A stretch of 60,000 nucleotides of DNA, taken from the NCBI RefSeq assembly GCF_910592395.1, contig NC_088325.1, positions 8,064,109 through 8,124,108 on the forward strand. Direction: 5' to 3'. The position numbers were made by a program, and so were the translations under genes. This document shows positions 26,050 to 34,904 of the stretch, in pieces; position 1 is the stretch's first letter; every line of letters starts with the position of its first letter. The notes beneath the pieces are model-generated. The model worked only from the letters and a program-made list of their open reading frames with translations. It was not told the origin of the DNA and did not search any database. This DNA is from Lineus longissimus. Lineage: Eukaryota > Nemertea > Pilidiophora > Heteronemertea > Lineidae.

Positions 26050-26523
26050 TAGAAGATCATTCTTTGATTTAATGTCAGGTCAGGTTAGCTACCTGCCACT
26101 GGTAACCTGTAAGCCAGTGCCACCTGTCTCAGGTGGGTGACTTGTCACCCAGGGCGGATGAGCTCATCTAGAGCCAACGGCCATCTAGTTCTCCACTAGC
26201 ATAGCCTCGTGGAAACTAGACACCGAGGCGACCTGACACACAAGTGACTAGTCACCTTGGGCAGTGGAGAAAGTTCTCCGAGGAGACTGGCCTCCTTAGC
26301 CTTGGCCGGCAACTAGTCTAGGAGATGGAAAACTCTGTTTTAATTTTAAACTCCGTTTTAATTTTGATTAATTTATTGTACCATAAATCCTTCCAATGTT
26401 TATAGAAGATCATTCTTTGATTTAATGTCAGGTCAGGTTAGCTACCTGCCACTGGTAACCTGTAAGCCAGTGCCGTCTCAGGTGGGTGACTAGTCACCCA
26501 GGGCGGATGAGCTCATCTAGAGC
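26050..26523 (-). repeat. A block L12, last monomers of the left array
   Basis: One full monomer and one that stops after ctcatctagagcc at 26523. Four bases are missing from the hairpin at about 26475 (gtgccgtctcagg). The array edge abuts SINE sequence without spacer. Confidence 0.85.
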
Positions 26524-26567
26524 CACTGCTGGCTACCACGCAATAGGGCCCGGGTTCGATTCCTGGG
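26524..26567 (+). mobile_element. tRNA-derived SINE, head portion (copy 1, split by the DIRS-like element)
   Basis: Matches positions 32903-32946 of the complete SINE nearby: the lead-in to the B box plus the pol III B box gggttcgattcc. The A box is missing because the copy is cut at its 5' side by the satellite junction. The rest of the same SINE lies at 32370-32455, so the 5.8-kb element between them inserted into this SINE just after cctggg. Confidence 0.82.
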
Positions 26568-26587
26568 AGCACCCTAAGTGACAATCC
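26568..26587 (+). repeat. Left inverted end of the DIRS-like element
   Basis: agcaccctaagtgacaatcc matches the complement of 32351-32369 with a single one-base indel. Confidence 0.75.
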
Positions 26588-27546
26588 ACGTGACGAATGA
26601 CGTCAACCATAGATTTGCTTGTTGCATGGCCGACAGGACGCGTTTTCATGTCGCTCGTGCGTTTTTTAGAATGTAGGTAATACTGCCGATTTATAATGGT
26701 TTATTTCTCGGTGTTTTCTGAGTGAATCTATTTTGTAAAGCCAGTTTGTATTTTATTGCTTAGTTTTGATGTTAGCTCGATTGGACTACGGTGTACACTA
26801 TGCGAATATTGGAATAGCCAGGCCGGGGCTTGAGTTCACCTGCTTGAGGGTGGCAGGCACGTGGGATTACTTTGTGATTGGGGTACAGCATGTAGGATTG
26901 CTGCAGTATCTTTATGATTTAGTACAGCATGTAGGATTGCTAGTATCTTTCTGATTTGAGTACAGCATGTAGGATTGCTGGTATCTGTGTTGATTTAGGT
27001 CCAACATGTAGGATTGTTGTTGGTAACAGCATGTGGGATTGCTTTGATATGTGAATAATAGTGTAGCACCAGGGGTGCTTATATTTAGTGTCTGGGTTGG
27101 TATCGGTAGTTATGGTACATGATGTTGGATCATAGCTCCCGGAAATGGCTAGTAGGATGATTGGCGTCGGCATTTGAGAGTGTGTCGGTATCCTTATAAT
27201 TTCTACAGCAGGGAGAGAGGCTGGCCTCGGTATTCAAAAACTTTAACACTGCAACAAAGCAACAAAGCAACCGCGATACTTAGCTAGTGTTAAAGTATAT
27301 AAGGCTGGTTAGACTAATCTGACACCTGTGCCACAGAGAAAATCGTAATGTACAGAACGGCACGGGATTAAATCCATTGTGTAGATGTCGGTATTACAAC
27401 ATGGTCAGGGAAGCTGTTATCGGGCCGGGCACATTTGTGCGCTCGTCAGAAATCTGCTATTGAGAAAACAACTTGGTTGCCACGGCCTTCAGACGATTGC
27501 GTAAGAGTTACACATAAACTTTCTAAAACACCATTGTGAAGCTAGG
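26588..27546 (+). other. 5' noncoding region of the DIRS-like element
   Basis: About 1 kb without a supported gene. It contains a minisatellite at 26883-27050, a TATA-like tatataagg near 27294 and short caaagcaac repeats near 27250. ORFs in it are short and show no recognisable motif. Confidence 0.6.
26883..27050 (+). repeat. Minisatellite, about 5 units of ~30-45 bp
   Basis: Diverged units each containing a form of acagcatgtaggattgct followed by a variable tatcttt-tgattt stretch. Unit starts fall near 26885, 26922, 26960, 27002 and 27027. Confidence 0.75.
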
Positions 27547-27556
27547 TTATATAAGG
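27547..27556 (+). promoter_or_regulatory. Candidate TATA box of the DIRS-like element
   Basis: ttatataagg lies about 50 bp upstream of a strong splice donor (cag/gtaagt at 27601-27609) and about 150 bp upstream of the gag start codon. A similar tatataagg at about 27294 is an alternative. Confidence 0.4.
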
Positions 27557-27695
27557 TGACGGGTAGACAGAGAGAGTCACTCAAACGTCGAAACTATATT
27601 CAGGTAAGTTCTACTTTCCCGTTTGGAGCTCGATTTCTGGGCGGGTCTCGCGGCACCGTACGAGAAAAGTTCTTATACTCCGGTATTTATTGCAG

Positions 27696-28008
27696 TAGAA
27701 TGGTATTGCCACCAGTACTAAAAAGACGTCACTCCTTGAAAGATCGGGACATAGTCATTCAACTCGTCAAAAAGGTGAAGGCCAGTACAGAGGTACCCAA
27801 GGAGTGGGCGAGGTTACAGCCAGACAAAGGGTTGGAGGACCTGACGCAGGACGCCCTAGCCCAAGCCTTCACAGACATCACAGCGAAAAGAGTCCGAAGA
27901 TTTTCTAGAATTAACGGATAGAGAGATGAACATCGTAAATTTAAGGATCTTGGTGCACTCGGCAATTATTCTAGCGAATGAGAATGGTCAACTTAAGGGC
28001 CAGGATTT
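27696..28008 (+). pseudogene. gag-like ORF, first part
   Basis: The likely transcript starts near 27580 and splices from the donor after 27603 to an acceptor ending tttattgcag at 27695, placing an ATG at 27700. The reading frame then runs 74 codons to 27921. It is basic near the start (KRRHSLKDRD) and predicted helical (LEDLTQDALAQAF). A one-base frameshift near 27893 leaves a second open frame that continues to a consensus donor (gtaagtgag) after 28008, so the intact ancestor probably had a longer exon here. No sequence family is recognised. The gag assignment rests only on position before the RT. Confidence 0.45.
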
Positions 28009-28136
28009 GGTAAGTGAGCATTTTTTGCGATCCTAATTAACCAATGAGAATTGGGCAATAATAGTGGAACTATAGATCGACACCCTGTGCAAGTAACATC
28101 TTAGAGCGTGTTTGTCAACGTGCCTTATCACTTACA

Positions 28137-28197
28137 ATAATACGTATCAAATAATACAACATGCTGTATTATACGTATCAAATAATACAACATGCTG
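28137..28197 (+). repeat. Tandem duplication, 31-bp period
   Basis: Two copies of tacgtatcaaataatacaac followed by atgctg, just upstream of the second gag-like ORF. The duplicated copy supplies the ATG at 28192. Confidence 0.85.
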
Positions 28198-28662
28198 GAG
28201 CCGATGGCTGGACCAAGTGCAACTAGTACGACTAATCTGAAAGATGCTCTGACCCCTCCTACTTCGGTTACAACGGACCAGGATGTCAATACCCAGTCGG
28301 CAAAGAGCGAGGCCGTTAGAGTCATCAAGGAAAAGGTACGAAGCGTGGCGTCACAGAATAAACCTAACGAATCCTTGATATTGTTATTATTGGATGACTT
28401 GGTAAACCTCGCAAGAATAGCTCAAGATGCGAAGTTGCCTGTTTACGACCAGCTTGCCAGACAAGCTCGTAATCATCAGGGGAAAATGAAGTTGTCCACA
28501 TTTGTTTTGCAAGTATTAGGAGGAGGAGCGAAATATAAGCGCTCCTCGAGGGCGAAATCGGACAGCGATTCCGATAGTGATGAGGTGACCCGCAAACGTA
28601 AAAAGAAGTCGCCACTGCAAGGTCTTTTCCCTCAGCTCCACGATCAGTATTCCTCGGGGTAA
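28192..28662 (+). pseudogene. gag-like ORF, second part (156 codons)
   Basis: Open frame of 156 codons. It has a Ser/Thr-rich N-terminus, a predicted helical middle (residues ~45-110 with LILLLLDDLVNLARIAQDA) and an acidic then basic C-terminus (DSDSDSDE followed by TRKRKKKSP), which looks like a nuclear localisation signal. Just after it, in another frame to about 28715, lies a Gly/Tyr/Asn-rich stretch, suggesting the protein once continued. DIRS-like ORF1 proteins are often nucleic-acid binding with such tails. No zinc knuckle is visible. Function is inferred from position ahead of the RT. Confidence 0.5.
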
Positions 28663-28722
28663 TAGTGGTTATAATTACGGCAATTATAGACCTTATGGTA
28701 AAAATCAGTTGAGTTCAACCCA

Positions 28723-30423
28723 TTGCGGGCGGCAAATAGTATGAAAAAGACCCCACGTTGGAGATTATTGAATGGGAAGGACATCCAACCCTCAACCCCA
28801 ATCTCAGCTATCAGATTTGAAAGTGTAATAAAAGGTGGTTCTAGTTTCAACGTTCAGACATTGCCATTGCGGGACCCTGATACATTCGTAGCTGGAGGCC
28901 TACATAATCAAATTGATGAGTGGGAGAAGTTAATGCAATCTCGTTTAGATGATAATCCACCTAACGATACTCTAAGAGCATGGCTTGTTAATGGTGTCTC
29001 GGGTTCAGGAAATGTTTCGGCCGTTTAAAGGAAAGTTTAAGGGGAAAGCTTACGACTCCGAAACACCGCCGTCTGCCTATTTTCCTAATGCTATTGTCGG
29101 GATCACGCGTCATTTATTGCGTGTGAGCTTGAAAAGAGAATAACTATGGGATCGATTAGCCTTGTAGGTAAACTGGATAACTGCCAGATGCCACGCATTG
29201 TTATGCCTCTCACAGTGGAACCCTCCAAGCCACGCCTATGCCACGATGAACGTTATCTTAACCTATGGGTCAAAGATAATTATTTTCAATTGGAAACTCT
29301 GCGTGATATTCATAGGTTGGTTCAGCATAACGCGAGAATGATAAGTTGTGATGATAAGTCCGGATACGACCATATTTTGTTGTCTCAAGATAGTAAAACT
29401 TGCTTCGGACTCCAATTCGGTGGGTGGGTAATGGTGTATAATACGTTACCATTTGGAATCTATTGGTATGCTTGCTACTTCATACATGAGGAGTTTTGGT
29501 ATTCGTACAACTCAATATATCGATGATAGATTTTCCGCTGAAATTTGAACATACATTGTCAATTGAGATTATGAGGTATTCAGTTCTCGAGTTGCTCACT
29601 CGTCTTGGTTATACATTTGCGTTGCATAAAAGTAACCTAGGAGACCATTTAGCATTGAGACATTTAGGTTTTATTGTGGATTCAGAGAAACAAGCATATA
29701 TTTTGCCCGTAGACAAGAAAATATCATTTATGCAGCTAAGAGAAGACATATTAGCTTCTAAAATGATAGATATCAGGACTTTGCAGCGGCTTGTAGGTAA
29801 ATGCATTTCCATGTCGCTTGTAGTCCCTGCTGCTCGGCTCTACACTAATGAGATGAATAATGCCATTTCGAGTGCCATAAAAAATACAAAAAACCTCTTT
29901 CCTTTATCGCAACAGTTGAGGGAGGAAGTCGAACATTGGCCTTTTGTTGATGATTGGGATGGGTATGTTAAGTGGCGACCAGAATACCACAAACAGGTGT
30001 TATTAGCAACAGATGCTTCTTTTTTACAAATATGGAGCGGTAGTTCTGTCCGGGGATGTAAAGCAGTGCTGCATCTCGGATTTTTGATTATCTGGCGATC
30101 ATCGCCCAATCCATTTAAAAGAGGCGCATGCGTTGAGAAACGCCCTCCAATCTTTAGAATCATCAATTGCTAATCACCGAGTTGATGTGTATACAGATAG
30201 TATGATATTGGTAAAAGCCTGGCATAGTCAGGGTGGCAGAGATATCAAGTTGGTAAATATAATGAAGGACATATTCCAGCTGATATTCACAAACAATGTT
30301 GAATTAAAATTGTCTTTCATAAGGTCTAAAGATAATCCGGCGGATACGCCATCAAGATCACTTGATCTCTCCCACACTACGTTATCATCGGAAACATGGG
30401 CGTTATGGGCCACACTCCATTGA
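28723..30423 (+). pseudogene. DIRS-type reverse transcriptase with RNase H, broken
   Basis: The first piece (28723-29028) ends in a frameshift at ~29000. The RT core reads at 29146-29523: KPRLCHDERYLN, then the motif-A aspartates in DDKSGYDH (about 29350-29373), GLQFGGW and TLPFG. The catalytic YIDD box is present at 29516-29527, but in another frame, just before a stop. The thumb region follows in a third frame from ~29540 to 30010. RNase H is visible as ATDAS (about 30007), then VYTDS (about 30190) and KDNPADTPSR (about 30331) after another frameshift. At least four frameshifts or stops separate the parts, so no active enzyme is made. The RT resembles the DIRS-like group of aquatic invertebrates rather than Gypsy, Copia or LINE enzymes. 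Confidence 0.82.
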
Positions 30424-30826
30424 TTTAATGGCGCTAGACAGCAATGCGATGAAATCATCGGCTGGGCTTCCTTTGAAACACTCTACTCCATTTCCTCTGC
30501 CGCAATCATCGGGTGTCAATGTATTCGCCGATACGTTTAGTAATGATTATCTTTATTATGTATACCCTCCAAAGCAGCTCATTGTACCTGTGTTTTAGCT
30601 GTTAATTGACAATGAGGTGAAATATTGTACTATGCTCTTGCCTGATGAGGGCACGACACCAGTATGGGCACCGTTGTTAATCATGTACAGACAGTCATCT
30701 CTGCTCGTAGGAGAAACGGGTGATAAAGGGGTGTTACTCACTCCTTCAAAGCACGGCTTTGTTTCAGATGTAGTTGTGCCGTGTAAAATATTTGCTCATC
30801 GCTTGTCGTTTGCCTCGTGATTCCAG

Positions 30827-31950
30827 GTGGCCGTTCCCCAACATGCTATGGTCGCGGTTAATAGGGATGCTATTTTGAAAAGATTAGATTACCTAGAGAA
30901 TCATTTTGGGAACAGCGCCGGGAAGAAAGGATTGGATTCCATCAAGAATACGTTTGAGTTATTTCTGTCTTCACTCCCCTCGAAACCGTCGATTGTGACA
31001 TGTGGCCTTCAAGAAGTGTGTGAATTTTTAGTATGGAAAGATACCAAAGGTAAAACTAAGGTGCATGATTTTACGTGTCCGTTACTAGCCACACATGATG
31101 GCACTAAATGTTCTTGCCCTACCCGTTTTGCGTCAACCTCTGTCAAAAACATGATTCAGAGCCTGTCTGACATATTTCAACAGGTGGGTAGGGGAAAGCT
31201 GTGGAATCACTCTACCTCGTCGGGTAACCCAAGTCATGCACCTTAGGTTATTAATTACTCTCAGCAAATTGCACTTGAACAAGCGAAATCACATGTAATG
31301 CCGAAGCAGGCAAAACCTATATTTATAGATAAGATCCGTCACATGTCGAAGTATATTCATAATCCGCTTTCGAGGCCGGATATTTCCTTAAGACAAAGAT
31401 ACGTATTGATCAGGCATTTTTCAAGTTGCAGTTTTTTGCGGGTGATAGAGCTTCCGATTTGTTTATTATTCCGGCACAAGAAGTTCGCCGGTTACCCGAT
31501 GGCTCTGGCCTCCTCCTTTGTCATACATTGACAAAAATCATTAGGGGTGGCAGGGGAAAGGCCAATAGGTTTGTGGTAAAGCGATGTGATGACAAGGTGA
31601 TTTGCCCGGTGGAGGCACTCGATCATTATTTTCGATGGTGCAATGATCATGGGGTGGATATATCTGCAGGTTACCTTTTCTGGATAGTCGATCAGTCTGG
31701 CAGGGTTTCGGATCAGAACGTTTCCTTTAGTTCCATGTATGATCGTTTTCGTGAGTATTTGGTCACTTTGGGTGTTTATGAGGGTGAAACATTACACAGC
31801 TTTAGAGCAGGTTGTGCAGTATTTTTAGGCTTGTCGGGTGCTGTGGACGATCAAGATCAAATGAATAACCATATGGGTTGGTTTTCTGAGAAATCAGCTC
31901 CTTATTACAGTACGGTAGAATCTGTGAGGGATGCGGCGGTGGTGGCATGA
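30827..31950 (+). pseudogene. Tyrosine recombinase (YR) of the DIRS-like element, broken
   Basis: The N-terminal core-binding part is open at 30827-31243 and interrupted by a stop at 31244. The same frame resumes to ~31425 and then shifts by one base. The catalytic domain is open at 31426-31947. The conserved residues are all still present: box I arginine in FAGDRASDL (codon 31447), the HSFR motif (His 31795, Arg 31804), NNHMGW (about 31870) and the nucleophile region APYYS (Tyr codons 31903 and 31906). Phage-integrase-like recombinases of this type insert circular DIRS DNA. Only one stop and one frameshift separate it from a full frame, so it is the best-preserved gene of the element. Codon choice and length (about 370 codons in total) fit DIRS YR proteins. 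Confidence 0.85.
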
Positions 31951-32160
31951 AGGTTGTCCAAGTCCGTGTTGGATGGCGGCAATTATGAGAAAATGTTTAA
32001 TAAGTTCGTACCTACAAATTTGTCCCCGGCATTTGATGCTTAGATCCTTCAGATGTTTGTTAAAAGCGATGGAATTGTAGCCTACCAATCCTAGTCTGCG
32101 GTATGATAAGAGTGTATTTCTATATGTTTCTATTATGAAATGCCCACTTCGATTGTACTA

Positions 32161-32166
32161 AATAAA
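32161..32166 (+). terminator. Polyadenylation signal of the DIRS-like element
   Basis: AATAAA 210 bp after the recombinase stop, followed by T/G-rich sequence (tgttcacattctcatgtcc). Confidence 0.5.
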
Positions 32167-32297
32167 TGTTCACATTCTCATGTCCTATGTTGTACTCGTG
32201 ACTACGTTGTATTAGCTTGTCGGTAAGCTGAAGATTAAGGACGTGCTTTCCCCACCCACCCACCCATTTGGATAGATCCCTTCTCTTGTTCTATCAT

Positions 32298-32319
32298 ATC
32301 ATACGAGAAAACGTATGAT
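32298..32319 (+). other. Perfect 8-bp stem hairpin near the 3' end of the DIRS-like element
   Basis: atcatacg and cgtatgat separated by agaaaa. It lies 30 bp before the terminal inverted end. Confidence 0.6.
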
Positions 32320-32350
32320 GTTCCCCAATACTTCCTGCAATGAGAGGAGG

Positions 32351-32369
32351 GGATTGCACTTAGGGTGCT
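32351..32369 (-). repeat. Right inverted end of the DIRS-like element
   Basis: ggattgcacttagggtgct, complement of the left end apart from a one-base indel. SINE sequence resumes immediately after. Confidence 0.75.
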
Positions 32370-32455
32370 GGAAAACCCAGGATTGTATTTCTGGATGAAC
32401 CGGCGTGGCTTTCAAGGAACTAAAATTCCTGGCTCTTCACAACACGTACATAGTC
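32370..32455 (+). mobile_element. SINE, tail portion (copy 1)
   Basis: Carries the tRNA-unrelated body tttctggatgaaccggcg, tggctttcaaggaac and cttcacaacacgtacatag, matching 32950-33024 of the complete copy. It is the continuation of 26524-26567. Confidence 0.82.
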
Positions 32456-32494
32456 TATAGCTGGTCCAGCCGGTTAACCCTCATGGAATGAATA

Positions 32495-32879
32495 TGCATG
32501 TGGTGACATGCACGAATACATCAAAACCTGGGATTAAGGACAACTTTGATGTACATTTCGGCCTAGATGAGTAGAGCATGTCTGAACTTAAAACAGTGGC
32601 CATTATACAGACAATGGTGACGCAATTTAAAGATTACACTAATGAATGACTGTGTGTGTGTGATAACATGCTCGATACATTCAAACCGGGGACACGAGGA
32701 CAACTTTGAGTAAAGGATGTTGGAAGCTAGAAGAGTGGCCTTTCTAAAGCTTCAGTTCCATTAAACAGTCTATTGTGACAAAATTTACAGATGTCACTCC
32801 ATCTGTGGTCTTTGGGATGGGGCCTTATGAATGTGTAAATTTGATGAAATGCTCGATACATTCAAACCGTGGACATGAG
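32495..32879 (+). repeat. 'X' tandem repeat, diverged units of ~165-182 bp
   Basis: Units start with a form of catgctcgatacattcaaac (32505, 32667, 32849) and contain gaggacaactttga, tgttggaagctaga and gtggcctttctaaag. The same family flanks the nested transposons on the right at 43700-43908 in direct orientation and at 43930-44057 inverted. No gene is seen; it could itself be a non-autonomous transposon. Confidence 0.75.
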
Positions 32880-33025
32880 GAGCCTCATAGCCTAGTGGTT
32901 AACACTGCTGGCTACCACGCAATAGGGCCCGGGTTCGATCCCTGGGCGAACCCAGGATTTCTGGATGAACCGGCGTGGCTTTCAAGGAACTAAAATTCTT
33001 GGCGCTTCACAACACGTACATAGTC
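32880..33025 (+). mobile_element. tRNA-derived SINE, complete copy (copy 2)
   Basis: The head is tRNA-like with an A box (tagcctagtgg at 32888-32898) and a B box (ggttcgatccc at 32932-32942) at normal pol III spacing. The body shared with copy 1 follows (ggatgaaccggcgtggc to cacgtacatag). No cloverleaf 3' half or CCA is present, so it is not a functional tRNA gene. I do not see clear target duplications; it sits within X-family sequence. Confidence 0.85.
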
Positions 33026-33057
33026 CCAGGTTTTCATGTATTCGAGCATGTCACCAA
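33026..33057 (-). repeat. X-family fragment, inverted
   Basis: cccaggttttcatgtattcg and agcatgtcacca are the complement of the X start at 32500-32530. This is the left flank of the next transposon. Confidence 0.65.
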
Positions 33058-33290
33058 TGAGGGGTTCAGGCGCAAAACCCCGTAAAGGCCATTCCTATGA
33101 AAAATGAGATAGCTGTACCAATGTACAGCTTTTGGCATGTAGAAGACGTTAGTCAAATCATATTGTTGCAAAATCCCGTGAGTCCCATCGTAAATGCCTA
33201 CCTTCAACCCAGTTTGTTTGCAAAACCCAGTAAACGCCACTGCCATATTGGTGCAGAAACACGTAAGTCCATGAAAGCCAATCACTGATG
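33058..33290 (+). repeat. Left terminal and subterminal repeats of the 33058-43691 transposon
   Basis: Terminal repeat followed by four diverged copies of the gcaaaaccc-gtaa-tcca motif, spaced 40-100 bp. Confidence 0.65.
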
Positions 33291-33417
33291 AACTGCAGGT
33301 CACATGACGCACACGCTCGCTGTAGAATAGTCAATTTCTGCTGCCAATTGTCAAATGTCTTTGGTAAGTGAGATTTAGATAGATAGGAAAGATTCTTAGT
33401 GCAGAGATTCTTCGCTC

Positions 33418-34505
33418 AGAAAATCGTGGTGGAGCCAGGAAAGTTGAAGAACATGCTGAGAAAAAGGAGCACATTCAGGCCCATATTCAGTCATTCACCT
33501 GCAGAGCGAGCCACTATGCACGTAGGTCAGCATCTGGCAGAAAGTATCTCCCTACGGATTTGAATGTTGCGAAGATGCACCGGATGTTCCGGGAACAGAA
33601 TCATGCCCAATGTTCCTACTCCTTATACTGGAGCATTTTTGTGTATGACTTTAACCTTGCCTTCGGTCACCCATCTACGGATGTGTGTTCTACATGTGTG
33701 AAGTTCCGCATTGCAATAAGGGATCCCGATCTGACTCCAGATGAAAAACGAGACAAAATTCTGATGTACACCTTGCATCGTTGCCGTGCGCGTCAGTTCT
33801 ACAATCTTTTCAATGAGGTCGAAGACAGCTATACTATCTGTTTTGATGTAATGGAGAATCTGGTCCTACCCAAGTCACCTATAGGACAAACATACTATTC
33901 TCGGCAGCTGTACTTATACGTCTTTGGCATAGTTCATCACCATGGCAGAGGTGGGCCCCAGCGGAGAGAGGATGTCCACCTGTACACAAGGCTTGAACAT
34001 GAAAACGCCAAAAACAGCAACGTGATAGCATCGGCCCTGCGTGATTACCTTGGTTCAGTGGCACGTGCTGAGATCAACCAAACTCGTCTCCTCCGTTTAT
34101 TCTCAGATTCTTGTTACGGGCAAAACAAGAACATTAACTTTTTTTTCTGCCGACAGAGTGTTTGGACGTATAGAACAGGATATTTGTAAGAAGGATACCA
34201 TCTTATTGCCAAAGGAGTATGTTGAAATTCTCAGTAAACATGGTGTTATTCATGAATACGGGAAGCAGTGGCAGTGGCAAGGGAGAATCTGCAGCGTTCA
34301 TAAAAAGTCAGAGGTCATTCAAAATAAGTGAGGCTAGGGTACTGCAGTTGTATGGAGATAAGCTCGGCGGGGAATTCTGCCAACACTCCCTATTGAACAG
34401 AGGGAAAAAGTGGTCACAGTACAACCCACCTGAGAATGCTCTCTCAGATGCCGGAGTTCAGGAAGGCACTCAGGATCTTGAGGAAAGTGACGAGGACGAT
34501 GAATA
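33418..34505 (+). pseudogene. Partial transposon protein (DUF7869-like, CxxC and DNCGGQNKN-like motif)
   Basis: The open frame begins after a splice-acceptor-like ttcgctcag and reads NRGGARKVEEHAEKK, then SHYARR, a metal-binding pattern HPSTDVCSTCVKFR (about 33670-33710), a first acidic site CFDVMENLVLP (about 33839) and SDSCYGQNKN (about 34107). This layout matches a widespread eukaryotic transposon protein that I associate with Pfam DUF7869, where D..GGQNKN is conserved. A frameshift lies in the T8 run at ~34140; a second frame carries DRVFGRIEQ and EYVEILSKHG to 34328, and a third frame encodes the acidic C-terminus ending SDEDDE at 34505. The N-terminal half of the usual protein is absent. 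It is dead, and the exact family name is from memory. Confidence 0.68.
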
Positions 34506-34619
34506 GGACGATAACTAGGATAGTACAATGTAGTTATTAGGAGGCCATGCATGCTTGTGCTTATTATTCTTGCTCCGATTTGAGTATTATTGTGTTGTGT
34601 TCTGTTACATTTTCATGCA

Positions 34620-34740
34620 TATTTTTCCAGTGATGGACTTGCCAGGCTTTGCAAACACAGATTTTTTGGACTTACTGAGTTATGCAAAAATAACGCATTT
34701 GGACTTACAGAGTTTTGCAGCCAATATCAATCAAAATTGC
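34620..34740 (-). repeat. Right subterminal repeats of the 33058-43691 transposon (inner part)
   Basis: Three copies of tggactta-tgagttttgca-like units at about 34637, 34667 and 34700. The outermost copy lies beyond the piggyBac insertion at 43659-43680. Confidence 0.65.
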
Positions 34741-34758
34741 TTAATAACTAGTTTTCAT

Positions 34759-34764
34759 AATAAA
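34759..34764 (+). terminator. Polyadenylation signal
   Basis: AATAAA 250 bp after the end of the partial transposon gene. Confidence 0.4.
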
Positions 34765-34864
34765 GGTTAATTTTTGAAATTCTTGCCTTCACCCAATAAC
34801 TATTTGATTACAATGAGAGTAAACCAGTAACCAATGAACCTACCCCCAAATAAAAATTCTTGTT

Positions 34865-34868
34865 TTAA
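34865..34868 (+). other. Left TTAA target duplication of the piggyBac element
   Basis: TTAA immediately before the CCC-starting terminal repeat, paired with TTAA at 43639-43642. Confidence 0.72.
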
Positions 34869-34883
34869 CCCATTCGTGCGCCA
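34869..34883 (+). repeat. Left terminal inverted repeat of the piggyBac element
   Basis: cccattcgtgcgcca, complementary to 43624-43638 at 11 of 15 positions. A near-palindromic ggcggttgctagcgaccgcc follows at 34884. Confidence 0.68.
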
Positions 34884-34904
34884 GGCGGTTGCTAGCGACC
34901 GCCT
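34884..34904 (+). other. Subterminal hairpin of the piggyBac element
   Basis: ggcggt and accgcc form a stem around a tgctagcg centre, directly inside the terminal repeat. Confidence 0.5.

Larger units (their letters stand above)
1..26523 (-). repeat. Left composite satellite array (modules A and B)
   Basis: An uninterrupted array of two alternating modules fills this span: about 53 full copies of a 265-267 bp monomer (A) and eleven copies of a ~920 bp module (B), two of them 5'-truncated, plus two 40-bp B stubs. Strand is given as the strand on which the LINE-like ORF of B reads. The array continues off the window on the left and ends at 26523 inside a monomer, directly fused to a 5'-truncated SINE. 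Copies differ by scattered substitutions and small indels. I see no host gene in it; the short ORFs in A are by-products of the repeat. Confidence 0.95.
26568..32369 (+). mobile_element. DIRS-like tyrosine-recombinase retrotransposon, degenerate
   Basis: Boundaries come from two signals: short inverted ends (agcaccctaagtg...caatcc on the left; the complement ending cttagggtgct on the right), and the clean split of a SINE. Gene order is gag-like, RT with RNase H, then a tyrosine recombinase, which is the DIRS order; no DDE integrase or aspartic protease is seen. DIRS elements integrate through the recombinase and leave no target duplication, consistent with the junctions here. All genes carry frameshifts or stops, so it is inactive. 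The inverted ends are only ~20 bp, shorter than the long inverted repeats of classical DIRS1, and I could not find a convincing internal complementary region. A PAT- or Ngaro-like relative remains possible. Confidence 0.82.

Noticed and set aside
1-26523. CRISPR-like regular repetition
   Set aside because: Units are 265 bp and longer, without unique spacers of 30-40 bp, and the context is animal DNA. It is a satellite.
26766-27173. ORFs in the DIRS-like 5' region
   Set aside because: Formed by the minisatellite and its complement; no domain.
28364-29452. Minus-strand ORFs across the retrotransposon genes
   Set aside because: They are shadows of the RT and gag frames, without motifs.
30640-30670. 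Hammerhead-like ctgatgag at 30647
   Set aside because: No second core segment or stems; it lies in a stretch between the retrotransposon genes.
32240-32280. Telomere-like repeat (cccacccacccaccc)
   Set aside because: Only a short C-rich run, not TTAGGG-type repeats.
32880-33025. A tRNA gene
   Set aside because: A and B boxes are present, but the acceptor stem and 3' half do not close. The tail matches another copy at 32370, so it is a SINE.
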